Assembly (NCBI RefSeq): GCF_040712085.1
Contig: NZ_JBFCVK010000001.1
Span: 496,001 to 560,000, forward strand
DNA length: 64,000 nucleotides
Source of the DNA: Aquibaculum sediminis
Lineage (GTDB): Bacteria; Pseudomonadota; Alphaproteobacteria; Kiloniellales; DSM-21159
Direction of reading: 5' to 3'
In this document: one piece after another, positions 52,943 to 61,730 of the stretch
How positions within the stretch are numbered: the first letter of the stretch is position 1
Layout of the letters: the number at the start of each line of letters is the position of its first letter
Position numbers and translations under genes: made by a program
Notes under the pieces: model-generated
What the model saw: the letters and a program-made list of their open reading frames with translations, nothing else
Database searches by the model: none
Told to the model about the DNA's origin: nothing

Positions 52943-53119
52943 ATGATGTCGGAAGAACGCATCGAGGTGGAGTCGGAAGTGGTCGCCTGTGACGGTGGGA
53001 CCGGTGCGCTCGGCCATCCCCGGGTCTGGCTGAACATGGAAGGGCGCGGCGAGATCGTCTGCCCTTACTGCAGCCGGCATTTCGTTCTCAAGGAAGGCGC
53101 TGAAGCCGGCGCGCACTGA
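52943..53119 (+). CDS. Small zinc-finger (zf-CHCC) protein
   Basis: A 58-residue protein with one His and a Cys pair, HPRVWLNMEGRGEIVCPYCS, followed by RHFVL, the zf-CHCC form found also in the NDUFS6 subunit of complex I. The ATG at 52943 has GGAGGGG before it; the longer frame upstream is not credible. Its function in bacteria is unknown. polA begins 64 bases downstream in the same direction. Confidence 0.85.
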   Translation: MMSEERIEVESEVVACDGGTGALGHPRVWLNMEGRGEIVCPYCSRHFVLKEGAEAGAH

Positions 53120-53183
53120 TGGTGCTGATCAAGGCGGCGCAAGCGGCTCGACAGGGCGCGGGCGCCGCGGCATGCTCGCGGCC

Positions 53184-55967
53184 ATGAGCGACGCCAAGCC
53201 CCCTTATGACCACCTCTTCGTCATTGACGGATCCGGCTACATCTTCCGCGCCTATTTCGCGCTGAAGACGCCGATGACCACAAGCCAAGGCGTGCCGGTT
53301 TCGGCAGTCTTCGGCTTCACGAACATGCTGCTGAAGTTCCTGCGCGACAACGAGGCCGGCGGGCTGGTCGTCGTGTTTGATGCAGGCAAGCGCACCTTCC
53401 GCAATGACATCTATGCCGACTACAAGGCCAACCGGCCCGATCCGCCCGAGGACCTGATTCCACAGTTTGCCATCGTGCGCGAGGCGGCCGAGGCTTGCGG
53501 TCTGCCGATCATCGAGCTGGAAAACTACGAGGCCGACGACATCATCGCCACGCTCGCGCGCCAGGCGCGTGCAGCCGGCGTGCAGGTCACCATCGTCTCC
53601 TCGGACAAGGACCTGATGCAGCTCGTAGGCGATGGGATCGACATGCTCGACCCCATCCGCAACACGCCGATCCAGACCGAGCAGGTGGAGGAGAAGTTCG
53701 GCGTCCCGCCCGAGAAGGTGGTGGACGTTCAGGCCCTGGCCGGTGACTCGGTGGACAATGTGCCGGGCGTGCCCGGCATCGGTGTGAAGACCGCAGCGGA
53801 GCTGATTCGCACCTACGGTGACCTGGACACGCTTCTGGCGCGGGCCAGCGAGATCAAGCAGCCCAAGCGCCGCGAAAGACTGCAGGAATTCGCCGATCAA
53901 GCCCGCATCTCGCGCCAGCTCGTCGCCCTTGACGCGCAGGTGCCGCTGCCGAACGGGCTCGATTCCTGGATCAAGCCCGACCCGGACCCGGACAAGCTGC
54001 GTCGCTTTCTCGAAGCATACGAGTTCCGCTCGACCTTGGCCCGATTGGGCGATCAGCTTGGCATCAAAGCCGGAGCGGAGTCGAAGGCTTCGCCCCCGGA
54101 GCCGGGCAGCGGGGCCGACTACGAGCTCATCCAGGACTGGCCGGCACTGGATACCTGGATCGCCGCCGCCAACGAAGCCGGTGTGGTCGCCATCGACACG
54201 GAAACCACCTCCTTGGACCCGCAGCAGGCCGAACTGGTCGGCATCAGCCTTTCGGTCACGGAGGGTCAGGGCTGCTACATCCCGGTGGGGCATCGCTCCC
54301 CCGTGGGTGGCGACGGCAATCTGGATTTCGACGGCTCGGATGCGCCAAAGCAGCTCCCGCGCGATGCGGTCCTGGAAAAGCTGGCGCCGTTGCTGAGTGA
54401 CGATGCCGTGCTCAAGGTCGGGCAGAACCTCAAGTACGACATGCGCGTGCTCGCCCGCTATGGCGTCGCCGTCACGCCCATCGACGACACCATGCTGCTC
54501 TCCTACGTGCTCGAGGGCGGCGTACACGGCCACGGCATGGACGAGCTTTCCAAGCTGCATCTCGGCCACACGCCGATTCCCTACAAGGAGGTGGCCGGAA
54601 GCGGCCGCAATCAGGTCACCTTCGACCGCGTGCCGCTGGACAAGGCCCTCGACTACGCGGCGGAGGACGCCGACGTCACCCTGCGGCTCTGGCGCGCGCT
54701 GAAGCCGCGCCTGACCCAGGCCCGGGTCACCACGGTCTACGAAACGCTGGAACGCCCCCTGGTGCCCGTACTTCTGGAGATGGAGCGCACCGGCATCAAG
54801 GTGGACCGCGAGCACCTGCGCCGCCTCTCCAACGATTTCGCCCAGCGCATCGATGCGCTGGAAAAGGAAATCCACCAACTGGCCGGGCGCAACTTCACCA
54901 TCGGCAGCCCCAAGCAGCTTGGCGAGGTGCTGTTCGACGAGATGGGCCTCGACGGCGGCGGCCGGAAGGGCAAGTCTGGCGCCTACTCCACCGGGGCCGA
55001 CATCCTGGAAATGTTGGCTGCGCAGGGGCACGACTTGCCACGGCGGGTGCTGGACTGGCGCCAGTTGACCAAGCTGAAGTCAACCTACACCGACGCCCTG
55101 CAGCAGCAGATCAACGCCGAGACCGGGCGGGTCCACACCACCTTCAGCCAGGCCGTGGCCTCCACCGGCCGCCTGTCCTCCAACGATCCCAACCTCCAGA
55201 ACATTCCCATCCGCACTGAGGAAGGGCGCAAGATCCGTGAGGCCTTCGTGGCGGAGCCGGGCTGCCAGCTTCTATCGGTCGACTACAGCCAGATCGAACT
55301 GCGCCTGACCGCGCATATCGCCGATGTGGCCGCACTGCGCGAAGCCTTCGAGCAGGGCCAGGACATTCACGCCATAACCGCCAGCCAGGTCTTCGGCGTG
55401 CCGCTGGCCGAAATGGACCCGGCAACCCGCCGGCGGGCCAAGGCGATTAACTTCGGCATCATCTACGGCATCTCTCCTTTTGGCCTGGCGCAGAACCTGG
55501 GCATCACCCAGGGCGAGGCACGCAGCTACATCCAGGCCTACTTCGAGCAGTTCCCCGGCATCCGCGACTACATGGACAGCATGAAGGCGCTCGGCCGGGA
55601 GCAGGGGTGGGTGGAAACGCTCTTCGGGCGCAAGGTGCATGTGCCGGCCTTGAAGGAAAAGAACCCGGCCCGGCGCGCCTTCGGTGAGCGTGCGGCCATC
55701 AACGCGCCGATCCAGGGCACGGCCGCCGACATCATCAAGCGCGCAATGATCCATGTGCCCCCTGCCCTCACCCGCGCCGGCCTCTCGGCGAAGCTGCTGC
55801 TGCAGGTGCACGACGAACTGCTCTTCGAGGTGAAGGAAGCCGAGCTGGAGGAGACCAAGGCGCTGGTGAAGGCGGTGATGGAAAACGCCTGCGCCCCCGT
55901 GGTCACCCTCTCGGTCCCGCTGGTGGCCGACGCCGGCGTCGGCGAGAGCTGGGCCACCGCGCACTGA
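53184..55967 (+). CDS. polA: DNA polymerase I
   Basis: A 927-residue family A polymerase for Okazaki fragment processing and repair. The 5'-3' exonuclease (about 1-290) has FVIDGSGYIFRAYFAL and DSVDNVPGVPGIGVKTA. The 3'-5' proofreading domain (about 310-520) is intact, with DTETTSLDP, VGQNLKYDM and YAAEDADVTL (three exo motifs). The polymerase (about 530-927) has VDYSQIELRL, RRRAKAINFGIIYGIS and LQVHDELLFEV. MSDAKPPYDHLFVIDG at 53184 is preferred; ATG at 53172 adds four residues. ku and ligD follow it. Confidence 0.97.
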   Translation: MSDAKPPYDHLFVIDGSGYIFRAYFALKTPMTTSQGVPVSAVFGFTNMLLKFLRDNEAGGLVVVFDAGKRTFRNDIYADYKANRPDPPEDLIPQFAIVREAAEACGLPIIELENYEADDIIATLARQARAAGVQVTIVSSDKDLMQLVGDGIDMLDPIRNTPIQTEQVEEKFGVPPEKVVDVQALAGDSVDNVPGVPGIGVKTAAELIRTYGDLDTLLARASEIKQPKRRERLQEFADQARISRQLVALDAQVPLPNGLDSWIKPDPDPDKLRRFLEAYEFRSTLARLGDQLGIKAGAESKASPPEPGSGADYELIQDWPALDTWIAAANEAGVVAIDTETTSLDPQQAELVGISLSVTEGQGCYIPVGHRSPVGGDGNLDFDGSDAPKQLPRDAVLEKLAPLLSDDAVLKVGQNLKYDMRVLARYGVAVTPIDDTMLLSYVLEGGVHGHGMDELSKLHLGHTPIPYKEVAGSGRNQVTFDRVPLDKALDYAAEDADVTLRLWRALKPRLTQARVTTVYETLERPLVPVLLEMERTGIKVDREHLRRLSNDFAQRIDALEKEIHQLAGRNFTIGSPKQLGEVLFDEMGLDGGGRKGKSGAYSTGADILEMLAAQGHDLPRRVLDWRQLTKLKSTYTDALQQQINAETGRVHTTFSQAVASTGRLSSNDPNLQNIPIRTEEGRKIREAFVAEPGCQLLSVDYSQIELRLTAHIADVAALREAFEQGQDIHAITASQVFGVPLAEMDPATRRRAKAINFGIIYGISPFGLAQNLGITQGEARSYIQAYFEQFPGIRDYMDSMKALGREQGWVETLFGRKVHVPALKEKNPARRAFGERAAINAPIQGTAADIIKRAMIHVPPALTRAGLSAKLLLQVHDELLFEVKEAELEETKALVKAVMENACAPVVTLSVPLVADAGVGESWATAH

Positions 55968-55980
55968 GGCAACGCGAACC

Positions 55981-56006
55981 GGAACCCGAGGTGCAAGCCG
56001 GACGTT
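55981..56006 (+). promoter_or_regulatory. Perfect EcfG-type (general stress) promoter before ku
   Basis: GGAAC at 55981-55985, 17 bases, then CGTT at 56003-56006. This is the sigma EcfG/RpoE2 promoter form of alphaproteobacteria, with no mismatch. It lies 14 bases after the polA stop and 47 bases before the ku ATG, giving a short leader with a GGGAGG ribosome site. Confidence 0.75.
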
Positions 56007-56052
56007 GTGGAAACCAGCAACGTCACTCTTGATCCTGGGCCGGGAGGTATCG

Positions 56053-56937
56053 ATGGCATCCTTGGGAAACGCCGTCTGGACGGGGCAGATTCGGCTGTCC
56101 CTAGTATCGCTGCCGGTGAAGCTCTACGCCGCCACCCAGTCCCGCGCGAAGCTGGCGTTCCATCAGGTCCACGAGCCCTCGCGCAAGCGTATCCGCTACG
56201 AAAAGGTGGTTCCGGGCATCGGGCCGGTGGACAAGGACGAAATCCTGCGCGGCTACGAGTACGAGAAGGGCCGCTACGTCCTGCTCTCGGACGAGGAGGT
56301 CGACGACATCAAACTGGATGCCAAGAAGACCCTCGAGCTCGTTCAGTTCGTCGACCGCTGCGAGATCGATGCGATCTACTTCGACCGGCCCTACTTCGTT
56401 GTCCCGGACGGCGAGTTGGCGGAGGACGCTTTCCGCGTGGTGCGCGACGCCCTGCGCCGCAGCCGCAAGGTGGGTCTGGGGCAGATCGTCGTGCGCGGGC
56501 GGGAGTACATCGCCGCACTGGAACCCTGCAGCAAGGGTATGCTGCTGGAGACCCTGCGCTTCGACGAGGAGCTGCGGCACAGCGACACCTACTTCGAATC
56601 CATTGCCGACACCAAGAGCGACAAGAATCTGGTCGCCCTGGCCGAGGAACTGATTGAGCGCCAGGCCGGCCCCTTCGAGCCAAAGAGCTTCACCGACCGC
56701 TACAGCAGTGCGCTGGAAAAACTGGTGAAGGCGAAGATAAAGGGCCGCGAAGCGGTATCGCTCGAGAGCGAGGAGACCACGTCTGACCAGGGCGGCGAGG
56801 TGGTCGACCTGATGCAGGCCCTGAAGAAGAGCCTTGGAGACAAGAAGGGCGGCACGGCCAAGCGCAGCAGCAAGAGCAGTGCGTCTGGGCGATCCAAGAG
56901 CAGCAGCAGCCGCAAGCGGTCTGGCAAGGCGGCTTAA
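56053..56937 (+). CDS. ku: Non-homologous end-joining protein Ku
   Basis: A 294-residue bacterial Ku, a homodimer ring that binds DNA ends and recruits LigD. Marks are VWTGQIRLSLVSLPVKLYAA near residue 7, IRYEKVVPGIGPVDKDEILR near 46, and GRYVLLSDEEVDDIKLDAKK near 71. The basic tail (Ser/Lys/Arg from about 262) is the usual DNA-binding extension. ATG at 56053 is used; 16 more residues upstream overlap the promoter. It overlaps ligD by one base in TAATG. Confidence 0.96.
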   Translation: MASLGNAVWTGQIRLSLVSLPVKLYAATQSRAKLAFHQVHEPSRKRIRYEKVVPGIGPVDKDEILRGYEYEKGRYVLLSDEEVDDIKLDAKKTLELVQFVDRCEIDAIYFDRPYFVVPDGELAEDAFRVVRDALRRSRKVGLGQIVVRGREYIAALEPCSKGMLLETLRFDEELRHSDTYFESIADTKSDKNLVALAEELIERQAGPFEPKSFTDRYSSALEKLVKAKIKGREAVSLESEETTSDQGGEVVDLMQALKKSLGDKKGGTAKRSSKSSASGRSKSSSSRKRSGKAA

Positions 56938-59417
56938 TGGCACAGGCGCGGCTGGAACGCTACCGCACGCTGCGCGACTTCGCGCGTACAGCAGAACCCT
57001 CGGGCAAACCCTCTGGAGGCCGCAGGCGCAAGGCGGCGGGTTCTTTCGTCGTGCAGAAGCACGCGGCGCGGCGCCTGCACTACGACTTCCGGCTCGCGCA
57101 CGCGGGCGTGCTTTTGAGCTGGGCCGTGCCCCGCGGCCCCAGCCTCGATCCCTCGGAAAAGCGGCTGGCCGTGCGCACGGAAGACCACCCGCTCGACTAT
57201 GCCGAGTTCGAGGGCACGATCCCCCGAGGCGAATACGGCGGCGGCACCGTGATGCTCTGGGATCACGGCTCCTACGAGCCACTCGCGGATTTCGAGGAGG
57301 GCTTGAAGCGCGGCAAGCTTGAGTTCGAACTGGCGGGCGAGCGACTGCGTGGCCGCTTTGCCCTGGTGCGCCTGCGCGGCCGCAAAGCCGAAAAGCGAGA
57401 GAACTGGCTGCTGATCAAGCAGAAGGACGAGGCGGTCGATGCCGACTGGAAAGCCGAAGCCTTTGGCACCAGCGTCACCAGTAGCCGCGACATGGACGCC
57501 ATCGCACAGGCCGCTCCCACCGCCGGCGACCGGGCTGTAAAACGCCGGAGCCGGCCAAAGAGCTCCCGTGCGGCCGAACCGCCCGCCTTTATCGCTCCTC
57601 AACTCGCGACGCTGGTCGATGCGGCGCCGGAGGGGGAGGACTGGATGCACGAGATCAAGTACGACGGCTACCGTCTGCTCGCCGCAGTCTCAGGAGACAA
57701 GGTGCGGCTCTATACCCGTTCGGGCCGGGACTGGACCGACCGCTTTGGATCGATCGCCGAGGCGCTGAAGGCGCGTGATTGGCCGCCCGTGCTGCTCGAC
57801 GGCGAGGTGGTGGTGGCAGGTACCGGCGGTCGCTCAGACTTCGGCGCCCTGCAACGGGCTCTGCAGCAAGGAACCGGCGATCTCGTCTACTACCTCTTCG
57901 ACCTGCTGCACCAAGACACCGTGGACCTGCGTTCGCGACCGCTGCTGGAACGCAAGGAGGCGCTGCGGACGCTGCTCGGCCGACGGCGCGATGCCCTGCG
58001 CTACAGCGACCACGAGCGCGGCCGCGGCGACCGTGTGGCCAGGCAGGCCTGCCGCCTCGGCCTGGAAGGCATCATCTCGAAGCGGGCGCAGTCCTCCTAC
58101 CGCTCGGCGCGCAACCGAGACTGGCGCAAGGTGAAGTGTGTCCGCCGTCAGGAACTGGTGATCGGAGGCTGGTCGCCCTCGGCCCGCAAGCGGCCCTTTG
58201 CCTCCCTGCTGCTGGGCGCCTGGGAGGGCCAGCGGCTATGCTACGCCGGCAGGGTCGGCACCGGGTTCGATGAGCAGACACTGGAGCGCCTCGGCGCTGT
58301 GCTGCGCAAGCGCGAACGAAAAACCTCGCCTTTCGAGGCAGTCCCGGGGGCGATTGCGCGCTCGGCCCACTGGTGTCGGCCCAACCTCGTAGCAGAGGTC
58401 GCCTATAGCGAGATGACCCACGACGGAAACCTTCGCCACGGCGTTTTCCTCGGACTGCGCGAAGACAAACCGGCAAGGAGTGTCGTCATGGAAGGTCGCA
58501 AAACCGCGCAAGGCAAAAGCAAGAGCGACAAGCCGGCAGGGGTGACGCTGACAAACCCGGAGCGGGTGCTCTTCCCCACAATGGGCACGACGAAACGCGA
58601 TCTGGCCGACTATCTGGTCGCGGTCGCCCCGCGCCTGCTGCCGCAATTGGCCGGCCGACCGGTGAGCCTGGTGCGTTGCCCCCAGGGCCGGGCCAAGAGC
58701 TGCTTCTTCCAGAAGCACGCCGGCGAGGGCTTTCCCGAGGCCTTCGGAAGCATCTCCATCGCCGAGAAGAACGGCGCCGAGCGCCCCTATGTCCTGGTGG
58801 AGAGCGAGGCAGCACTGGCGTCCTGTGCCCAGATCGGCGTGCTGGAACTGCATGTCTGGGGCAGCCGCAAGGACGCCATCGAGAAGCCGGACCGCATCGT
58901 CTTCGATCTCGACCCCGACGAGGCCGTGCCCTTCACGGCGGTTCGCCGGGCCGCGCGCGATCTGGCGGACATCCTGGAAGAAGCCGGCCTTGTATCCTTT
59001 CCGCTGATCACCGGGGGCAAGGGGGTTCATCTGGTCGTCCCCGTGGTGCGACGCCACACCTGGGCCACAACGTCGGCCTTCGCCAAGGCCTTTGCCGAGA
59101 AGATGGCGGAACTCGACCCGAAGCGCTTCGTGGCAACCATGTCTAAGGCCAAGCGCAAGGACCGGATCTTCATCGACCACTTTCGCAACCGTCGCGGTGC
59201 CACGGCCATTGCCCCCTACTCGCCGCGTGCCCGCGAAGGAGCGCCTGTCGCCCTGCCCGTCACCTGGAGCGAGCTGTCAGAACTGCCCCGGGCCAACGGT
59301 TTCGGCTTTTCCGAGGCTGTCGAACGAGTGAAATCCTCCGATCCCTGGAAAAGCTATGCGGACCTGCGCCAGTCACTGACCGCGCAAAAGCTGCAGCGGA
59401 TTGGTCTCGAATTATAA
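56937..59417 (+). CDS. ligD: Multifunctional ATP-dependent DNA ligase D
   Basis: An 826-residue end-joining enzyme with all three parts. The 3'-phosphoesterase at about 36-190 has KHAARRLHYDFRLAHAGVLL and WAVPRGPSLDP. The ligase at about 210-510 has the adenylated lysine in MHEIKYDGYRL (Lys241), and VLLDGEVV and GLEGIISKR. The polymerase at about 540-826 has IVFDLDPDEAVPFTAVRRAA with the metal Asp pair, and LITGGKGVHLVVPV. The order phosphoesterase-ligase-polymerase is that of Pseudomonas, not of mycobacteria. It is translated with ku. Confidence 0.97.
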   Translation: MAQARLERYRTLRDFARTAEPSGKPSGGRRRKAAGSFVVQKHAARRLHYDFRLAHAGVLLSWAVPRGPSLDPSEKRLAVRTEDHPLDYAEFEGTIPRGEYGGGTVMLWDHGSYEPLADFEEGLKRGKLEFELAGERLRGRFALVRLRGRKAEKRENWLLIKQKDEAVDADWKAEAFGTSVTSSRDMDAIAQAAPTAGDRAVKRRSRPKSSRAAEPPAFIAPQLATLVDAAPEGEDWMHEIKYDGYRLLAAVSGDKVRLYTRSGRDWTDRFGSIAEALKARDWPPVLLDGEVVVAGTGGRSDFGALQRALQQGTGDLVYYLFDLLHQDTVDLRSRPLLERKEALRTLLGRRRDALRYSDHERGRGDRVARQACRLGLEGIISKRAQSSYRSARNRDWRKVKCVRRQELVIGGWSPSARKRPFASLLLGAWEGQRLCYAGRVGTGFDEQTLERLGAVLRKRERKTSPFEAVPGAIARSAHWCRPNLVAEVAYSEMTHDGNLRHGVFLGLREDKPARSVVMEGRKTAQGKSKSDKPAGVTLTNPERVLFPTMGTTKRDLADYLVAVAPRLLPQLAGRPVSLVRCPQGRAKSCFFQKHAGEGFPEAFGSISIAEKNGAERPYVLVESEAALASCAQIGVLELHVWGSRKDAIEKPDRIVFDLDPDEAVPFTAVRRAARDLADILEEAGLVSFPLITGGKGVHLVVPVVRRHTWATTSAFAKAFAEKMAELDPKRFVATMSKAKRKDRIFIDHFRNRRGATAIAPYSPRAREGAPVALPVTWSELSELPRANGFGFSEAVERVKSSDPWKSYADLRQSLTAQKLQRIGLEL

Positions 59418-59451
59418 TAGCTAGCAGCAATCCTTCCGGCCTGTGACCCAG

Positions 59452-59476
59452 GGAACCCCAGGGCTGCGACAGCGAT
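59452..59476 (+). promoter_or_regulatory. Weak EcfG-like promoter before the SDR gene
   Basis: GGAAC at 59452-59456, 16 bases, then CGAT at 59473-59476: one mismatch to CGTT. It sits 38 bases before the ATG. The SDR group below is often stress-induced, which makes the match more believable, but the site is not perfect. Confidence 0.4.
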
Positions 59477-59514
59477 TTCGCGACAGTGGGCTACCACCAA
59501 GTGAGGAGACCGCC

Positions 59515-60369
59515 ATGTCGCACATTGAGACCCCTCCGCCACAGGAGCAGGAGAGCCAGCCCGGAGAGGAACGGGAAATGGTCCCGGCGCCCGACTTCCA
59601 CCCCCGCTATCCCGGGGCGGCGAAGCTGGATGGGCGGGTCGCCTTGATCTCGGGCGGGGACAGCGGCATCGGCCGCGCTGTTGCCCTGGCCATGGCCCGG
59701 GAAGGCGCCAGAATCGCCTTCGTCTATCTCGAGGAAGACGATGATGCGCAGGATACCCTGGACCTGCTGCGCGAAGAAGGCACCGAGGGACTGGCGATAA
59801 AGCGGGACATCGGCTCAGAACTCTCATGCCAGGAGGTGGTGGAGGAAACCCTGGCCCATTTCGGCCGGCTCGACATCCTGGTCAACAACGCCGCAGAGCA
59901 GCACGTCCGCCGCCGTTTCGAGGAGATCACCGCCGAAGAGTTGGAGCGGGTCTTCGGCACGAATGTCTTCGGCTACTTCTACCTGACCAAGGCAGCCTTG
60001 CCGCATCTGGGGCGCGGGGCCTGCATCATTAACACCACCTCCATCACGGCCTACAAGGGGCATCCCCTGCTCATCGACTATGCCGTCACGCGCGGTGCCA
60101 TCGTCTCCCTCACCAGGTCGCTCTCACAGGCGCTGATCGAACGAGGCATCCGGGTGAACGCAGTGGCGCCGGGACCGATCTGGACACCCTTGATCCCGGC
60201 AAGTTTCGACGAAGAGAAGGTCTCGGAACATGGGGAAAGCGCGCCGATGGGTCGGGTCGGGCAGCCGAACGAGGTCGCGCCCTGCTACGTCTTCCTGGCC
60301 AGTGAGGACGCATCCTACATGACCGGCCAGGTGCTGCACCCGAACGGCGGCACCGTGGTGAACGGCTGA
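59515..60369 (+). CDS. Short-chain dehydrogenase, YghA/YdaD-like stress type
   Basis: A 284-residue SDR with the extra N-terminal stretch of the general-stress group (DFHPRYPGAAKLDGRVALIS). The cofactor loop is SGGDSGIGRAVALAMAREGA, then NNAAEQHVR in place of NNAG. The catalytic Ser-Tyr-Lys layout keeps NTTSITAYKG and LIDYAVTRGAIVSLTRSLSQ: the lysine of YxxxK is an Arg-flanked Thr-Arg-Gly here, so the usual Tyr-x3-Lys reads Tyr-Ala-Val-Thr-Arg. Many relatives have Lys at that place, so it is worth checking. GAGGAG precedes the ATG. It follows ligD by 97 bases. Confidence 0.88.
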   Translation: MSHIETPPPQEQESQPGEEREMVPAPDFHPRYPGAAKLDGRVALISGGDSGIGRAVALAMAREGARIAFVYLEEDDDAQDTLDLLREEGTEGLAIKRDIGSELSCQEVVEETLAHFGRLDILVNNAAEQHVRRRFEEITAEELERVFGTNVFGYFYLTKAALPHLGRGACIINTTSITAYKGHPLLIDYAVTRGAIVSLTRSLSQALIERGIRVNAVAPGPIWTPLIPASFDEEKVSEHGESAPMGRVGQPNEVAPCYVFLASEDASYMTGQVLHPNGGTVVNG

Positions 60370-60370
60370 G

Positions 60371-60399
60371 CCCTATTCCAGCGGCCCCTATTCCAGCGG
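60371..60399. repeat. 14-bp direct repeat at the folK stop
   Basis: CCCTATTCCAGCGG occurs twice, at 60371-60384 and 60386-60399. On the minus strand each copy holds CTGGAATAG, so the folK stop codon and its last codons are duplicated; it is a small tandem duplication that does not change the protein. Confidence 0.8.
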
Positions 60400-60915
60400 T
60401 TGGGTCTGCTGCTCCTCGGGAAGGCGGGCGGCGATATCGGCAATCGCTTCGCCGCTGACCGGATGCCGCCAATTGGGCGATACATCCTGCAGGGGCAACA
60501 CCACGAAGGCGCGTTCCTGCAATCTCGGATGCGGCAGGCGCAGATCCGAATCGGGCGGCGAGACCATCCCCCGGTAGTCGATCAGGTCGAGATCGAGAAT
60601 GCGCGCCTCATTACGCAACCGCCGCTCGCGCCCGAACTCCGCCTCGACTTGATGGAGCACGGCCAGCAGATCTGCAGGCGCAAGGGCCGGCTCCGGCTCG
60701 ACTGCCGCCACGCCGTTGACGAACCAGGGCTGGTCGGAGCGCGGGACCGGCGCGCTGCCAAACCAGCGCGAACGGCGCAGCAAGGGCACGCCCAGTTCCG
60801 CCAGCCGAAGCAAGGCGGCCTCGCAGACCGCGCGTGGTTGGCCATGCTCGGGATGCGGTAGGTTGGAGCCTATAGCTATCAGGATCACCGATCCCAAACC
60901 TTCATTATGGTCCAT
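60388..60915 (-). CDS. folK: 7,8-dihydro-6-hydroxymethylpterin pyrophosphokinase
   Basis: A 175-residue HPPK of folate synthesis, which moves pyrophosphate from ATP to the pterin. Marks are ILIAIGSNLPHPEHGQP near residue 11, RSRWFGSAPVPRSDQPWFVN near 48, and the catalytic RILDLDLIDYRG near 105 with LPHPRLQERAFVVLPL near 127. The first ATG is used. No folB or folP is adjacent. It is divergent from the NYN gene. Confidence 0.95.
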   Translation of the reverse strand: MDHNEGLGSVILIAIGSNLPHPEHGQPRAVCEAALLRLAELGVPLLRRSRWFGSAPVPRSDQPWFVNGVAAVEPEPALAPADLLAVLHQVEAEFGRERRLRNEARILDLDLIDYRGMVSPPDSDLRLPHPRLQERAFVVLPLQDVSPNWRHPVSGEAIADIAARLPEEQQTQPLE

Positions 60916-61086
60916 AAACCAAAGTATCGCTCAACTGATGTATAACCACGGCATTGCACGCACAGCACGGCCATGCCAATTTGCGGGCACTCGGCCGCTG
61001 CGTCCTCTTTTTAACCGCGATGGCCCGCGCATTTCATTCCTGATGCGACACTTCAACAGCATTCTGCCGACAAGGATCCCTATCTC

Positions 61087-61692
61087 ATGAATTTCTACCC
61101 TGAAGAGCGCGTCGCTCTCTTCATCGACGGCGCCAATCTCCATTCGACTGCAAAAAGCCTCAATTTCGACATCGATTATAAGAGGCTTTATGACCTTTTT
61201 GCTAGTCAGGCCCGTCTTCTGCGCGCCTTTTACTACACAGCCATGCTGGACGAACAGGAGTACTCACCGCTCCGACCGTTGATCGACTGGCTGGACTACA
61301 ATGGCTATTCACTGGTCACCAAGCCAGTCAAGGAGTTCACCGACGGCACCGGCCGCCGCCGCATCAAGGGCAATATGGATATCGAGCTGGCCATCGACAT
61401 GATGGAACTGGCCAACCGCGTCGACCATGTGGTCCTCTTCTCCGGCGACGGTGACTTCCGCCGCCTCATCGAAGCGGTACAGCGTCGCGGCGTGCGCGTC
61501 ACGGTCATCTCCTCGATCAAGGCCCAGCCGCCCATGGTCTCCGACGATCTGCGCCGCCAGGCCGACAACTTCGTCGACCTCGTCCAGCTCCGTGAGCACA
61601 TCCAGCGCCAGAATGGCGAGGGTCGCCGTTCGCAGCGCCCACTCGTGGAAGAGGATGACGGCCCGGAGCTCGATGAAGAGCGCCAGGACTAA
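61087..61692 (+). CDS. NYN (LabA/DUF88) domain putative nuclease
   Basis: A 201-residue protein with the NYN/PIN-like RNase fold. The acidic residues for the metal site lie in LFIDGANLHST near residue 10, KGNMDIELAIDMMEL near 95 and FSGDGDFRRLIEAVQRRG near 118. The C-terminal 40 residues are acidic and likely disordered. The family includes RNA-cleaving enzymes such as MARF1-like NYN; its target here is unknown. It is preceded by about 170 bases that should hold its promoter and that of folK. The UDG gene follows by 38 bases. Confidence 0.93.
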   Translation: MNFYPEERVALFIDGANLHSTAKSLNFDIDYKRLYDLFASQARLLRAFYYTAMLDEQEYSPLRPLIDWLDYNGYSLVTKPVKEFTDGTGRRRIKGNMDIELAIDMMELANRVDHVVLFSGDGDFRRLIEAVQRRGVRVTVISSIKAQPPMVSDDLRRQADNFVDLVQLREHIQRQNGEGRRSQRPLVEEDDGPELDEERQD

Positions 61693-61730
61693 GCCTGTCT
61701 CGACCGGTGCATGAGCAGGCATAGTTGACC

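Noticed and set aside
53088..55031. A 647-codon open frame on the minus strand
   Set aside because: It is antisense to polA, whose motifs are all intact, and its residues are typical of a shadow frame.
60371..60399. Direct repeat as a CRISPR or attachment site
   Set aside because: Only two 14-bp copies one base apart, with no spacers and no integrase nearby.
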